From NCBI GenBank assembly GCA_020846135.1, contig JADLEK010000004.1, positions 21,069-85,068 of the forward strand: 64,000 bases of DNA, written 5' to 3'. This DNA comes from Gammaproteobacteria bacterium. Lineage in GTDB: Bacteria > Pseudomonadota > Gammaproteobacteria > Competibacterales > Competibacteraceae. A model generated the notes under the pieces. It did not search any database and was not told where the DNA came from. It saw only the letters and a list, made by a program, of their open reading frames with translations. The position numbers were made by a program, and so were the translations under genes. Below, piece after piece: positions 43,745 through 52,540 of this stretch; position 1 is the first letter of the stretch, and each line of letters begins with the position of its first letter.

Positions 43745-46489
43745 ATGCCCCTGTCCTGGAATGAGATTAAAGACCGCGCCCTGGCGTTTTCCCGCGAGTA
43801 TGCCGGGGAGACCTCGGAGGATGGCGAAGCCAAGACCTTCTGGGATGACTTCTTCCACATTTTCGGGGTGACGCGGCGACGGGTGGCGTCGTTTGAAGCT
43901 CCAGTGAAAAAGGCTGATGGCCGGGGCGGGTTTATCGACCTGCTCTGGCGAGGCGTGTTGCTGGTCGAACACAAGTCGCGGGGCAAGGACCTCGACCGGG
44001 CCATGCAGCAGGCGCTGGACTATTTTCCGGGACTGAAAGAGCGGGATTTGCCGCGCTATGTGCTGGTGTCGGATTTCGCCCGGTTCCGACTCTACGATCT
44101 GGACGAGTCCCAGACCCATGAATTTCCGCTGGCGGATCTGGTTCAGCAGGTCCAGTTGTTTGGCTTCATGGCGGGGTATCAGACCCGCAGTTTCGGCCAG
44201 CAGGACCCGGTCAATATCGCGGCGGCGGAGCGGCTGGGTCGGCTGCATGATGGGCTGAAAGCGGCCGGTTATGATGGCCATCCGCTGGAGGTGTTGCTGG
44301 TGCGGCTGCTGTTCTGCCTGTTCGCCGAGAACACTGCGATTTTCGAGCGCCGGCAGTTTCAGGATGACCTTGAGTTGCGGACGGCGGAGGATGGCTCGGA
44401 TCTGGGGCCGCACCTGGCGCACCTGTTCCAGATTTTGAACACCCCGCCCGAGCGGCGCTTGCGGAATCTGGATGAGCAACTGGCGGCGTTTCCTTACGTC
44501 AATGGCCGGCTGTTTGCCGAGCTGTTGCCGATGGCATCCTTTGATCGGGGCCTGCGGGAACGGGTTTTAGACGCCTGCGCCTTGGACTGGAGCCGGATTT
44601 CCCCGGCGATTTTCGGCTCGCTGTTTCAATCGATCATGGATGCGCCGGCCCGCCGGCATCTGGGGGCGCATTACACCAGTGAGCAGCACATCCTCAAGGC
44701 GCTGCAACCGCTGTTTCTCGACCGGCTACGGGCCGAGTTTGCCCAGGCGCGGCGTAATCCCCGGCGGTTGCTGGAGTTTCAACGCAAGCTGGCGACGGTG
44801 CGGGCGCTGGACCCGGCCTGCGGCTGCGGCAATTTTCTGGTGGTGGCTTATCGGGAATTGCGGTTGCTGGAGCTGGAGACGCTGCGGGAACTGCATCAGG
44901 CCCGCGCCAGCGATTTCCTCGATGTCAGCCAGATCGTCGGCGTCGATGTGGATCAGTGCTACGGCATTGAGTTGGAAGAGTTCCCGGCGCAGATCGCCCA
45001 GGTGGCGCTGTGGCTGACCGATCATCAGATGAATCTGCGGGTATCGGAGGAATTCGGCCAATACTTCGTCCGCCTGCCGCTGGTAAAAGCGCCGCAGATT
45101 ATCCACGGCAACGCCCTGACCCTGGACTGGCGAGCAATCGTGAAACCAGCGGATTTAACCGTCATCGTCGGCAATCCGCCGTTTGTCGGCGCGAAGTTCA
45201 TGAATCCGACCCAGCGGGCCGAAGTTGCCGCGATCTTTGCCGGAACCCGCAACGCCGGCCTGCTGGATTATGTGGCCTGCTGGTATCGGAAAGCGGTCGA
45301 TTACCTGGCCGGGAATCCGGCGATTCGCGCAGCCTTTGTCTCGACCAATTCCATCACCCAGGGCGAACAGGCCGGGGTGTTGTGGCCCGACCTGTTCCAA
45401 CGCGGGGCGCGGATCAATTTCGCTCATCGCACCTTCCAATGGACTTCCGAGGCGCGCGGGCAGGCAGCGGTGCATTGCGTGATCGTCGGCTTTGCACTTC
45501 AGGATGACCCGGCCAAGTGGCTGTTTGACTACGCCACGCCGAAAGCGGAACCGCAGGCGATCCCGGCCCGTCAGATCAATCCCTATCTGGTCGATGCGCC
45601 GAGTGTGGCGCTGGTCAACCGGCAACAGCCGATTTGCGCCGTGCCGGAGATTGGGATTGGCAACAAGCCGATTGACGGCGGGCATTACCTGTTCACGGGG
45701 GAAGAGAAAGCGGCGTTTCTGGCGAAGGAACCGCAGGCGGAACCATGGTTTCGGCGCTGGCTGGGGGCGGATGAGTTTCTGAATGGCTACGAACGCTGGT
45801 GTTTATGGCTGGGGCCGTGTCCGCCGGAGCAGTTGCGGAAAATGCCGGAGGCGCTGAAGCGGGTAGAGGCGGTGCGGCAAGTTCGGTTGGCGAGTCCTTC
45901 CGCGCCGACCCGCAAACTGGCCGAAGCGCCGACCCGGTTTCATGTTGAGAATCAGCCGGATTCGACCTATCTGGTGATTCCCGAAGTCTCGTCGGAGCGG
46001 CGGTTTTACATCCCGATTGGCTTTTTGTCGCCAGATACCCTGTGCAGCAATCTGGTCAAGATCATTCCCCACGCCACGCTCTACCACTTCGGCATACTCT
46101 CATCGACCATGCACATGGCCTGGGTGCGGGCAGTGTGCGGGCGTTTGGAAAGTCGCTACCGCTATTCCGCCGGCATCGTCTACAACAACTTTCCGTGGCC
46201 GGAACGTCCGGGTGGAGCGGGGATCGAAACTGCCGCCCAGACCATTCTCGACGCTCGCACCCGCTTTCCCAAGGCCACACTGGCCGATCTCTACGATCCG
46301 TTGACCATGCCGCCGGAATTGCTCAAGGCGCATCGGGCGCTCGACCGGGCGGTAGATGCCGCATACCGTCAAATCGGCTTCGCCAATGAAGCGGAACGAG
46401 TGGCGTTTCTGTTTGAACGCTATCAGACGCTCACTTCCCTGTTGCCGGAAGAACGTCCGAGACTCCGAAAAACGCGAAAATCACGATGA
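43745..46489 (+). CDS. MmeI-like type IIL restriction-modification enzyme
   Basis: 914 residues in one chain, near the length of MmeI. The N-terminal nuclease has Asp65 and the E75-H-K77 pair (GFIDLLWRG; LVEHKSRG), the spacing known for MmeI. A helical linker is followed by the amino-methyltransferase with motif I DPACGCGNF (356-364) and motif IV NPPF (477-480). A target-recognition region (about 640-860) and a C-terminal helical domain follow. It should methylate adenine on one strand and cut at a fixed distance; the target is unknown. Its stop overlaps the next gene by ATGA. Confidence 0.92.
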   Translation: MPLSWNEIKDRALAFSREYAGETSEDGEAKTFWDDFFHIFGVTRRRVASFEAPVKKADGRGGFIDLLWRGVLLVEHKSRGKDLDRAMQQALDYFPGLKERDLPRYVLVSDFARFRLYDLDESQTHEFPLADLVQQVQLFGFMAGYQTRSFGQQDPVNIAAAERLGRLHDGLKAAGYDGHPLEVLLVRLLFCLFAENTAIFERRQFQDDLELRTAEDGSDLGPHLAHLFQILNTPPERRLRNLDEQLAAFPYVNGRLFAELLPMASFDRGLRERVLDACALDWSRISPAIFGSLFQSIMDAPARRHLGAHYTSEQHILKALQPLFLDRLRAEFAQARRNPRRLLEFQRKLATVRALDPACGCGNFLVVAYRELRLLELETLRELHQARASDFLDVSQIVGVDVDQCYGIELEEFPAQIAQVALWLTDHQMNLRVSEEFGQYFVRLPLVKAPQIIHGNALTLDWRAIVKPADLTVIVGNPPFVGAKFMNPTQRAEVAAIFAGTRNAGLLDYVACWYRKAVDYLAGNPAIRAAFVSTNSITQGEQAGVLWPDLFQRGARINFAHRTFQWTSEARGQAAVHCVIVGFALQDDPAKWLFDYATPKAEPQAIPARQINPYLVDAPSVALVNRQQPICAVPEIGIGNKPIDGGHYLFTGEEKAAFLAKEPQAEPWFRRWLGADEFLNGYERWCLWLGPCPPEQLRKMPEALKRVEAVRQVRLASPSAPTRKLAEAPTRFHVENQPDSTYLVIPEVSSERRFYIPIGFLSPDTLCSNLVKIIPHATLYHFGILSSTMHMAWVRAVCGRLESRYRYSAGIVYNNFPWPERPGGAGIETAAQTILDARTRFPKATLADLYDPLTMPPELLKAHRALDRAVDAAYRQIGFANEAERVAFLFERYQTLTSLLPEERPRLRKTRKSR

Positions 46490-47204
46490 AAAAACTCCCG
46501 ATTGGTCTGCAAAACCTGCGCGAAATGCGCACCCAGGGCTATGTCTATGTTGATAAAACTCCACACATCGCCCGCCTGGTCGAACAGGGGAAGTATTACT
46601 TCCTGGCCCGGCCCCGGCGGTTCGGTAAAAGCCTGCTGGTCGATACCTTAGCTGAGGCGTTCGCCGGCAGTCGGGAACTGTTCGAGGGCCTTTATCTGGA
46701 ACAGCATTGGGACTGGAGCCGGCAGTACCCGGTGCTGCGCTTTGATTTTAGTCCGGGCGTTTTGCGGTCCCGAATGGAACTGGATCAGCGAACCACCGCA
46801 CAACTGGATGAACAGGCCGCCCGTTATGGCCTGGCCCTGCATCGGACGGATATTCCCAGCCGCTTTGAGGAGCTGGCTCTGCGCCTGAATCAGGCTACCG
46901 GCCAACCAGTGGCGCTGTTGGTGGACGAATATGACAAGCCGATTCTCGACAATCTGCAAACGCCCGAGTCGGCGCGGGTGATGCGCGAAGGCTTGCGCAA
47001 TCTCTGATCTCAATAATTTAAAAGACATGACCCTTGATCATCGCACGGCAACCGTCTGCGGTTATACCGAAAGCGAATTGGCTGGAGCAGATCAAAACCC
47101 AGGGTTATTTCCAACGCTACGCGGGCCAGCCGGTAACGCTGATCGGCATCGACTTCAGCCCCAAGGAACGCAACCTGTCCGGGTTTGCCTGGGAGCGGGG
47201 ATAG
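46486..47204 (+). pseudogene. Truncated AAA-ATPase/PD-(D/E)XK nuclease gene
   Basis: The first 173 residues (46486-47007) are a good N-terminus of the AAA-ATPase family: IGLQNLREMRTQGYVYVDKT, then the P-loop-like RPRRFGKSLLVDTL and the Walker B-like ALLVDEYDKPI. It ends at a TGA. The C-terminal nuclease tail reappears in another frame at 47079-47204 (WLEQIKTQGYFQRYAGQP, LIGIDFSPKERNLSGFAW, then a stop). About 300 central codons are missing, so this is a deletion relic. ATGA coupling to the MmeI-like gene shows it was once part of that operon. Confidence 0.82.
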
Positions 47205-47231
47205 AACGGATACCCATTCTCAACAGCTTTC

Positions 47232-47260
47232 CGTCATTCTCGCTTGCGCGGGAATAACGG
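47232..47260. repeat. Partial CGTCAT-type dispersed repeat
   Basis: CGTCATTCTCGCTTGCGCGGG followed by AATAACGG is one end of the family of copies A-C. It lies between the truncated ATPase gene and the sulfatase-like gene. Confidence 0.6.
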
Positions 47261-47289
47261 AAAGCAAAAGTCTTAAAATTGACCCAAGA

Positions 47290-48876
47290 TCAACGGCTAT
47301 CCAGCGTGTCCAGCAACACCGGCCCCAGCCGCTCGATCCCACCCAGCGCCGTCGGTCCCGGCTGTATCCCCGGCTGAAATCCCGCCGCCGTGAATCGGGC
47401 CAGCAGCGCCGGATCGCGGGAGAACAGATGCACCGGCACCTGCCAGGGTAAATTCCGCCCGCCGACCACCGCCGGGGGCTGATGATCGCCCAGCGCCAGC
47501 ACCAGCGCCTCCGGCGGCGCGTACTGGCGCAGATAGCCGCTGAGAACCGCCAGGTTGTAGCGGACGCTGCGCAGATAGGCCGCCGCCAGTTCCGCGCCGG
47601 CCAGCGGCTCCTCGGGAATCACGGTGGTAGCGGAGTCATCAGCAAGCGCATCGAAACTGCGCCAATCCGGCTCATAGGGCGGCAGCGGCGCAAACGGAAT
47701 ATGGCTGCTGATGGTCGGAAAAAAAACCAACAGTGGTGCCCGGTTGGCCGGTTCCACTTCGCTGCGGTGAATCCGGTACAGGCTGTACTGGTCGGGAATC
47801 GCCCACCAGCCATAGGCCGGGCCGTGATAGGCCAACTGCTCCGGCTGATAGATCTGGGCAAAGTCGTAGAACTGCCCCTCCGGCCACGGAAATTTCAGGC
47901 CCGGCACCACCGCGATCGGGCGATAGCCGGCGGCGGCGAACCGGTGAGCCAGGGTGGGCCGATCCGTGGTCAACAGTGTCTGATAATCGCCCTGATCGGC
48001 GATTTTCACCCCGGACAGCAGGCTGGAATGCGCCAGCCACGACCCGCCGCCGAAGGTGCTGGATTCGGCCCGCGCCGAGGCGACCTGCCAGCCGGCGGCG
48101 TTCAATTCACGTTCCATGGTGGCAAAATCGGCGGCCAACGGTTTAGCGAAGCGCGGATCATCAAAGGTCAGCGCTCCGTAGGATTCAAAAAAGATCACGA
48201 ACAGATCGCCGCGTTGTAACCGACCCAGGTCTGATTCCGGCAACAGTGGCTCGGACTGGAAGCGGTCATGACGGCTAAACAGGGTTGCGTTCAGGGTCAG
48301 CCGGGTCTGTTCGACCAGCATGGCGCTGACCGGCAAGGCGAAACCGTGTTCGGTCGGCAGGCGCAGACTCCACCGACCGGCGGCGTACAGGATCAGCAGC
48401 GCCGCCGCCAGGGCGCTGATCACCCGGCGCTCCACGGGCCGGGCCAGCGCCGCCAACACCGTGTTCAGCGCCCAGCGCAACAACGCGATCAGGGTGACGA
48501 ACAGCGCCAGCAGCGCCAGTCCACCCAGCAGCAATGCGCCATAGCTCAACCGGGCGGTAAACATCGCCAGCACATTCGGCAAATGCTGGCTGTCCCAGTA
48601 GAGATGGACGGCGCGACCCATCAGCGCCGGCGCGGTGACATCGACATAGCGTCCCAGCACGAGGATGAAGTAAATGCCAAGAATCGCCCACCGCATCGCC
48701 CGGCCCGGCGGACCCCGCCAGGCGATCAGCAAAGCCAGCGCCAGCAGCAAGCCGAGCAGATCCAGCGATCCTTCCAGCGTCCAGCGCACCCCGATCGTCG
48801 GCCAGTAGTTCTGGAAGGTGAGCGTCGAATTAAGCAGAATCAGCGCCAATAGCAGTTTAAACAGGCTTGAGGGCAA
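47290..48876 (-). CDS. Sulfatase/LTA-synthase-like membrane phospho- or sulfo-transferase
   Basis: 528 residues. Five N-terminal membrane helices precede a large exported alkaline-phosphatase-fold domain. Metal and nucleophile segments are visible: FVIFFESYGALTF, ESSTFGGGSWLAHSSLLSG (candidate nucleophile Thr), FPTISSHIPFAP and LALGDHQPP. It probably moves phosphoglycerol, phosphoethanolamine or a similar group to an envelope glycan (inference). The start is a TTG at 48876, since AAGGAG lies 10 bases upstream; the longer frame to 48972 runs into a repeat. Confidence 0.82.
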   Translation of the reverse strand: MPSSLFKLLLALILLNSTLTFQNYWPTIGVRWTLEGSLDLLGLLLALALLIAWRGPPGRAMRWAILGIYFILVLGRYVDVTAPALMGRAVHLYWDSQHLPNVLAMFTARLSYGALLLGGLALLALFVTLIALLRWALNTVLAALARPVERRVISALAAALLILYAAGRWSLRLPTEHGFALPVSAMLVEQTRLTLNATLFSRHDRFQSEPLLPESDLGRLQRGDLFVIFFESYGALTFDDPRFAKPLAADFATMERELNAAGWQVASARAESSTFGGGSWLAHSSLLSGVKIADQGDYQTLLTTDRPTLAHRFAAAGYRPIAVVPGLKFPWPEGQFYDFAQIYQPEQLAYHGPAYGWWAIPDQYSLYRIHRSEVEPANRAPLLVFFPTISSHIPFAPLPPYEPDWRSFDALADDSATTVIPEEPLAGAELAAAYLRSVRYNLAVLSGYLRQYAPPEALVLALGDHQPPAVVGGRNLPWQVPVHLFSRDPALLARFTAAGFQPGIQPGPTALGGIERLGPVLLDTLDSR

Positions 48877-48950
48877 ACGGTTTTGACTCCTTGATATAGA
48901 AAGATCGAGCCATGCAAGCAGTGGTTGCCGCGCCGAGCCTTCACATCCTT

Positions 48951-48984
48951 GTGACTGGATTCCGGCATCCATGCCGGAATGACG
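48951..48984. repeat. Partial CGTCAT-type dispersed repeat
   Basis: GTGACTGGATTCCGGCATCC followed by ATGCCGGAATGACG corresponds to the right half of the family, with a hairpin (TTCCGGCAT/ATGCCGGAA). It falsely extends the upstream gene's open frame. Confidence 0.7.
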
Positions 48985-49090
48985 AACCCGGCTCTGACTG
49001 GCGAACCGCCGGCGATTGCCTTATGCTTTCCAGCCGGTTTTGGTTTGCATCTCATCCCGCCATCGACCCGGATCACAGGAGACAACCGCC

Positions 49091-49495
49091 ATGAGCCGAT
49101 TAGACGAAGAACTGGCGCTTCCGGGCGAAAACGACCTTCCGCCAACCAGCGAACAGCCCAGTCCGGAAATGCAGCGCTGCCTCGATGAAGTCGTGGGCGT
49201 ACTGCGCAAGTACGATATTGGCGTCACCCTCTGTCTGGCCAGCGACCGCGAATCGGTGTTGATGTACCGGATTCCCGACTGGTGCGCGGTGGTGCTGAGT
49301 GACGGCGGGCCGGAGATCCATTCGGAAAATCTCTGGCAAACCGACGACATGGAAAATTTGCTGTTCCGTACCTACCGGCTCGCCAATGCCCTGCGCCAGA
49401 TGAACGAACGCCTGCAAAGCGAATCGGTGCGGCTGGAGGACTTTATCGGCGAACTGGGCCAGCATCTGCTCGACCCCAACCGCAAGAGTCACTGA
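49091..49495 (+). CDS. Hypothetical protein, 134 residues
   Basis: Starts at ATG 49091 behind a GGAG-type ribosome-binding site. The protein is soluble and acidic, with a beta-rich middle (GVTLCLASDRESVLMYRIPD) and a helical, amphipathic end (YRLANALRQMNERLQSESVR). I do not recognise the family. It stands alone and converges with the Sel1 gene. Confidence 0.7.
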   Translation: MSRLDEELALPGENDLPPTSEQPSPEMQRCLDEVVGVLRKYDIGVTLCLASDRESVLMYRIPDWCAVVLSDGGPEIHSENLWQTDDMENLLFRTYRLANALRQMNERLQSESVRLEDFIGELGQHLLDPNRKSH

Positions 49496-49515
49496 TACCG
49501 GCTCCAAGGTTGCCG

Positions 49516-51606
49516 TTAGTTAAGTTTGGCGCTGCCCGGATGCGCTGAGCGCCACTGATTCGCCAGTTGTTGGGCCTGCTTTCGTTCATCTTCGGTCAAC
49601 TGAGCGGCGACCGCCGCCAGCGCCGGCTTTGCCCCCGCGTAACCGCTCGCCGCCGCCAGATCCAGCCATTGATGCGCCCTGATCCCATCCGGGATGACGC
49701 CCTGGCCGTTGTTGTACAGCATTCCCAGCCCATATTGCGCCAGCGGCAAGCCCTCGTTGGCGGCTTTCTCGAACTGGATAAATGCCTCCCGGTCATCGCG
49801 GGATACTCCACGCCCGGTGGCGTAACGCACTCCCAGCAACACCTGCGCCAGCGGCCAGCCCTGATCGGCGGCCTTGCGATACCATTCCAGCGCCTTCGCT
49901 TCGTCTTTGGGCAAACCGCCCTGACCTTCAGCATAGAGCAGACCCAGCGCCAATTGCGCCGCTGGCAAACCTCGCTCCGCCGCCTTGCGATACCAGCCAG
50001 CCGCCTGGGTCAGGTCGCGCGGCGTCCCCCGGCCAGTCGCGTACAGAGCGCCGACATTGAATTCCGCCTCGGCAGTACCGGCTTTTGCCGCTTCCCGAAA
50101 CCATTGCAGCGCTTGCCGGTCGTCTTGCGACACCCCAACGCCGGTGGTGTACAGGATCGCCAAGGTCAGTTGCGCCGGGGCCAGCCCCGACTCGGCGGCC
50201 TTGCGATACCACTGGGCGGCCTGGCTGTCATCGCGCCCAACCCCTTCGCCTCTGGCGTAAGCCGTCGCCAGCCGGTAGCACGCCTCGACGTTGTTCTGTT
50301 CCGCCGCCTTGCGCAACCAGTCCAGGCTGATCCGGGGATCGCGGGCAACGCCCCGCCCCGCGAAATAGTGTTCGGCCAGCCGCAACTGCGCTTCGGGATG
50401 GCCACCCTGAGCCGCTTGCTCCAGCAACTGCGTCCCCTTGGCTTCGTCCAGCACGACCCCCCGCCCTTCCAGATAGCGGTTGGCCAGCTCCAGTTGCGCC
50501 AGCGCCAGATTCTGTTCGGCGGCGCGGCGGAACCATTGCAGCGCCTCCCGATCATCGCGGGCGATGCCCCGCCCTTCGGCATACAGCCGCCCCAGATAAT
50601 ATTGGGCCAGCGGCAAGTTGCGCTCCGCGGCGCGGCGTTGCCACTGCACGGCTTCAACATCGTTGCGAGCGGTGCCCTGACCATCGGCGTACATCTTCCC
50701 GACATTCATTTGGGCCAGTCCCAGCCCCTGCTCAGCAGATTTACGGAACCAGCGAAACGCCTCCTGCTGGTTTGCTGCGACACCACGCCCGCTTAGATAA
50801 CGCAGCGCTAGGTTGTACTGGGCTTCGGCATGGCCCTGTTCCGCCGCCTTGCGATACCACTGGGTCGCATCCGATTCGCTGGCGGTGACGCCCCGCCCGG
50901 CGGCGTACATCGCCCCCAGGCTGAACTGGGCGTCAGCCTGGCCCTGATCGGCGGCCTTGCGATACCACTGGGCGGCCTCTTTGTCATTGCGCGACACCCC
51001 ACGCCCGCTGGCGTAGAGATTGGCCAGTTCCAACTGTGCGCCGGGATGGCCCTGCTGCGCCGCCTGCTGATAGCCGTTGGCGGCCTCCCGGTCGTCCTTG
51101 GTCACGCCGCCCTGTCCGGTCGCATATCGTCTGGCCAGCAGATATTGCGCTTCAGCATTGCCGCGCCCCGCCGCCTTGCGCAGCCACAGCAGGGCTTCCT
51201 TTTCGCTGGGCGCCAGGCCGGGGTTGGCGGCGTACAGCATCGCCAGTTGCAGTTGCGCCTCAACGTTATTCTGCATCGCTGCCCGCCGGAACCACTCAAT
51301 AGCGTTGGTCTGGCTTGAGCCGATCCCCTCGCCGCGCAAGTACATTTGCCCGATCATGGTCTGCGCCTTGGGATCGCCCTGCTTGGCCCAGACCATATAC
51401 TCCCGGAACGCCACGACATAATCGCCGCGCCGGTAAGCATCGGCGGCCGTATTAGTGGCGCTGTCGGGCGCGGCGGGCCGGGCGTCGCCGTAATGCCAGA
51501 CGCCTTGTTCATCCTGCCATTTCTTGACATTGGCGTCCGGGGCCGGGGCCGCCAGCGCCGCACCCGCTACGACCACCGCCGCTAACCACCATGCTCTCTT
51601 GCGCAT
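49516..51606 (-). CDS. Sel1-repeat (TPR-like) secreted protein
   Basis: 696 residues. A signal peptide (WWLAAVVVAGAALAAPAP) is followed by a DUF4124-like WQDEQGVWHYGD segment. About sixteen 36-residue Sel1 repeats then fill the protein (for example AAQWYRKAADQGQADAQFSLG and similar units with GRGV). It is probably a periplasmic scaffold for protein-protein contacts. The start at 51606 has GGAGG just upstream. Repeat units are nearly identical in places, so recombination could change their number. Confidence 0.9.
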   Translation of the reverse strand: MRKRAWWLAAVVVAGAALAAPAPDANVKKWQDEQGVWHYGDARPAAPDSATNTAADAYRRGDYVVAFREYMVWAKQGDPKAQTMIGQMYLRGEGIGSSQTNAIEWFRRAAMQNNVEAQLQLAMLYAANPGLAPSEKEALLWLRKAAGRGNAEAQYLLARRYATGQGGVTKDDREAANGYQQAAQQGHPGAQLELANLYASGRGVSRNDKEAAQWYRKAADQGQADAQFSLGAMYAAGRGVTASESDATQWYRKAAEQGHAEAQYNLALRYLSGRGVAANQQEAFRWFRKSAEQGLGLAQMNVGKMYADGQGTARNDVEAVQWQRRAAERNLPLAQYYLGRLYAEGRGIARDDREALQWFRRAAEQNLALAQLELANRYLEGRGVVLDEAKGTQLLEQAAQGGHPEAQLRLAEHYFAGRGVARDPRISLDWLRKAAEQNNVEACYRLATAYARGEGVGRDDSQAAQWYRKAAESGLAPAQLTLAILYTTGVGVSQDDRQALQWFREAAKAGTAEAEFNVGALYATGRGTPRDLTQAAGWYRKAAERGLPAAQLALGLLYAEGQGGLPKDEAKALEWYRKAADQGWPLAQVLLGVRYATGRGVSRDDREAFIQFEKAANEGLPLAQYGLGMLYNNGQGVIPDGIRAHQWLDLAAASGYAGAKPALAAVAAQLTEDERKQAQQLANQWRSAHPGSAKLN

Positions 51607-51924
51607 CGCTGCCTCCATTCGGGGAATTCTGGCTCCCCCTTGAATTTTCACTATCGATCTCAATTTCAGGTCCACAGAACTTTCGCAGGCAATCCTCAAA
51701 AGTCGTCATACCCGCGAACGCGGGTATCCAGGCTTTTCAGCGGCTCACTGGATTCCCGCATCCGCGGGAATGACGAGTAGTGAAAATCCTGGTCCATTCA
51801 GCCATCGTTGCCGTCAGCCCGGCGTTTTGCCATGATGACCATCCAAACTGTAGAAAATTTTGGCCGGAACCGTTCACTCGTCGATGATAATCCGGCCTTC
51901 ACCGCCAAATATGAGGAAATCCGC
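51607..51924. other. Intergenic region before the ter cluster
   Basis: 318 bases between divergent genes. It contains repeat copy C (51704-51775). An open stretch in frame with the TerZ-like gene begins at ATG 51832/51835, but the family N-terminus and ribosome-binding site point to 51925. The ter promoter is likely within 51780-51910; I could not pick it. Confidence 0.4.
51704..51775. repeat. CGTCAT...ATGACG dispersed repeat, copy C
   Basis: 72 bases, same family as copies A and B (CGTCATACCCGC ... GCGGGAATGACG, with GGTATCCAGGCTTTTCAGCG inside). It sits in the regulatory gap between the divergent Sel1 and ter genes. Confidence 0.85.
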
Positions 51925-52524
51925 ATGGCCATCAATCTGCAAAAAGGACAGCGCATCAGCCTGGAGAAAGAAGCGGGACGCGGACTGAACCGGGTCGTCA
52001 TGGGGCTGGGCTGGGGCATGAAACAGGTGCAGTCCAAGGGTTTCCTGGGGATTGGCGCCGGTTCCCGGCAAAAAGCCGTCGATCTGGACGCCTCCTGCCT
52101 GCTGTTCGACGCCGCCGGCGCCCTGATCGACACCGTCTGGTTCCGGCAACTGGCCAGCCACTGTGGTTCCATTCAGCACAGCGGCGATGATCGGTCCGGC
52201 GGCGGCGAAACCGGAACCGAAAACGAGCGGATCAGCCTTGAGCTGGGCCGGATTCCGACAGCGGCGCAAACCCTGGTTTTCACCGTCAACAGCTTCTCCG
52301 GCGAGAGTTTCACCGGGATTCCCAACGCCTTCTGCCGGCTGGTGGACGAGGCCGGCGGCGAAATCGCCCGGTTCGACCTGACGCTCGAAGGTGGGGACTA
52401 CACCGGGCTGATCATGAGCAAGCTGTACCGCCATAATAGCGAATGGAAGATGCAGGCGATCGGCGAACATGCCGAGGGCCGTACTTTCCACGATCTGCTA
52501 CCCGCGCTCAAGCCCTATCTGTAG
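51925..52524 (+). CDS. TerD-family stress protein, TerZ-like
   Basis: 199 residues. TerD fold: MAINLQKGQRISLEKEAG, GLGWGMKQ, DLDASCLLFD, HSGDDRSGGGE and ERISLELGRIP with calcium-binding acidic residues. The longer insertion after GLGW and the FTGIPNAFCRLVD segment suggest TerZ. The start has AGGAAA upstream. It is the first gene of the ter cluster. Confidence 0.88.
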   Translation: MAINLQKGQRISLEKEAGRGLNRVVMGLGWGMKQVQSKGFLGIGAGSRQKAVDLDASCLLFDAAGALIDTVWFRQLASHCGSIQHSGDDRSGGGETGTENERISLELGRIPTAAQTLVFTVNSFSGESFTGIPNAFCRLVDEAGGEIARFDLTLEGGDYTGLIMSKLYRHNSEWKMQAIGEHAEGRTFHDLLPALKPYL

Positions 52525-52540
52525 CCGCGAGGACCCGGTC

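Noticed and set aside
49567..50796. A 409-codon plus-strand frame opposite the Sel1 gene
   Set aside because: The repeats give periodic antisense sequence. The Sel1 reading has signal peptide, ribosome-binding site and motif support.
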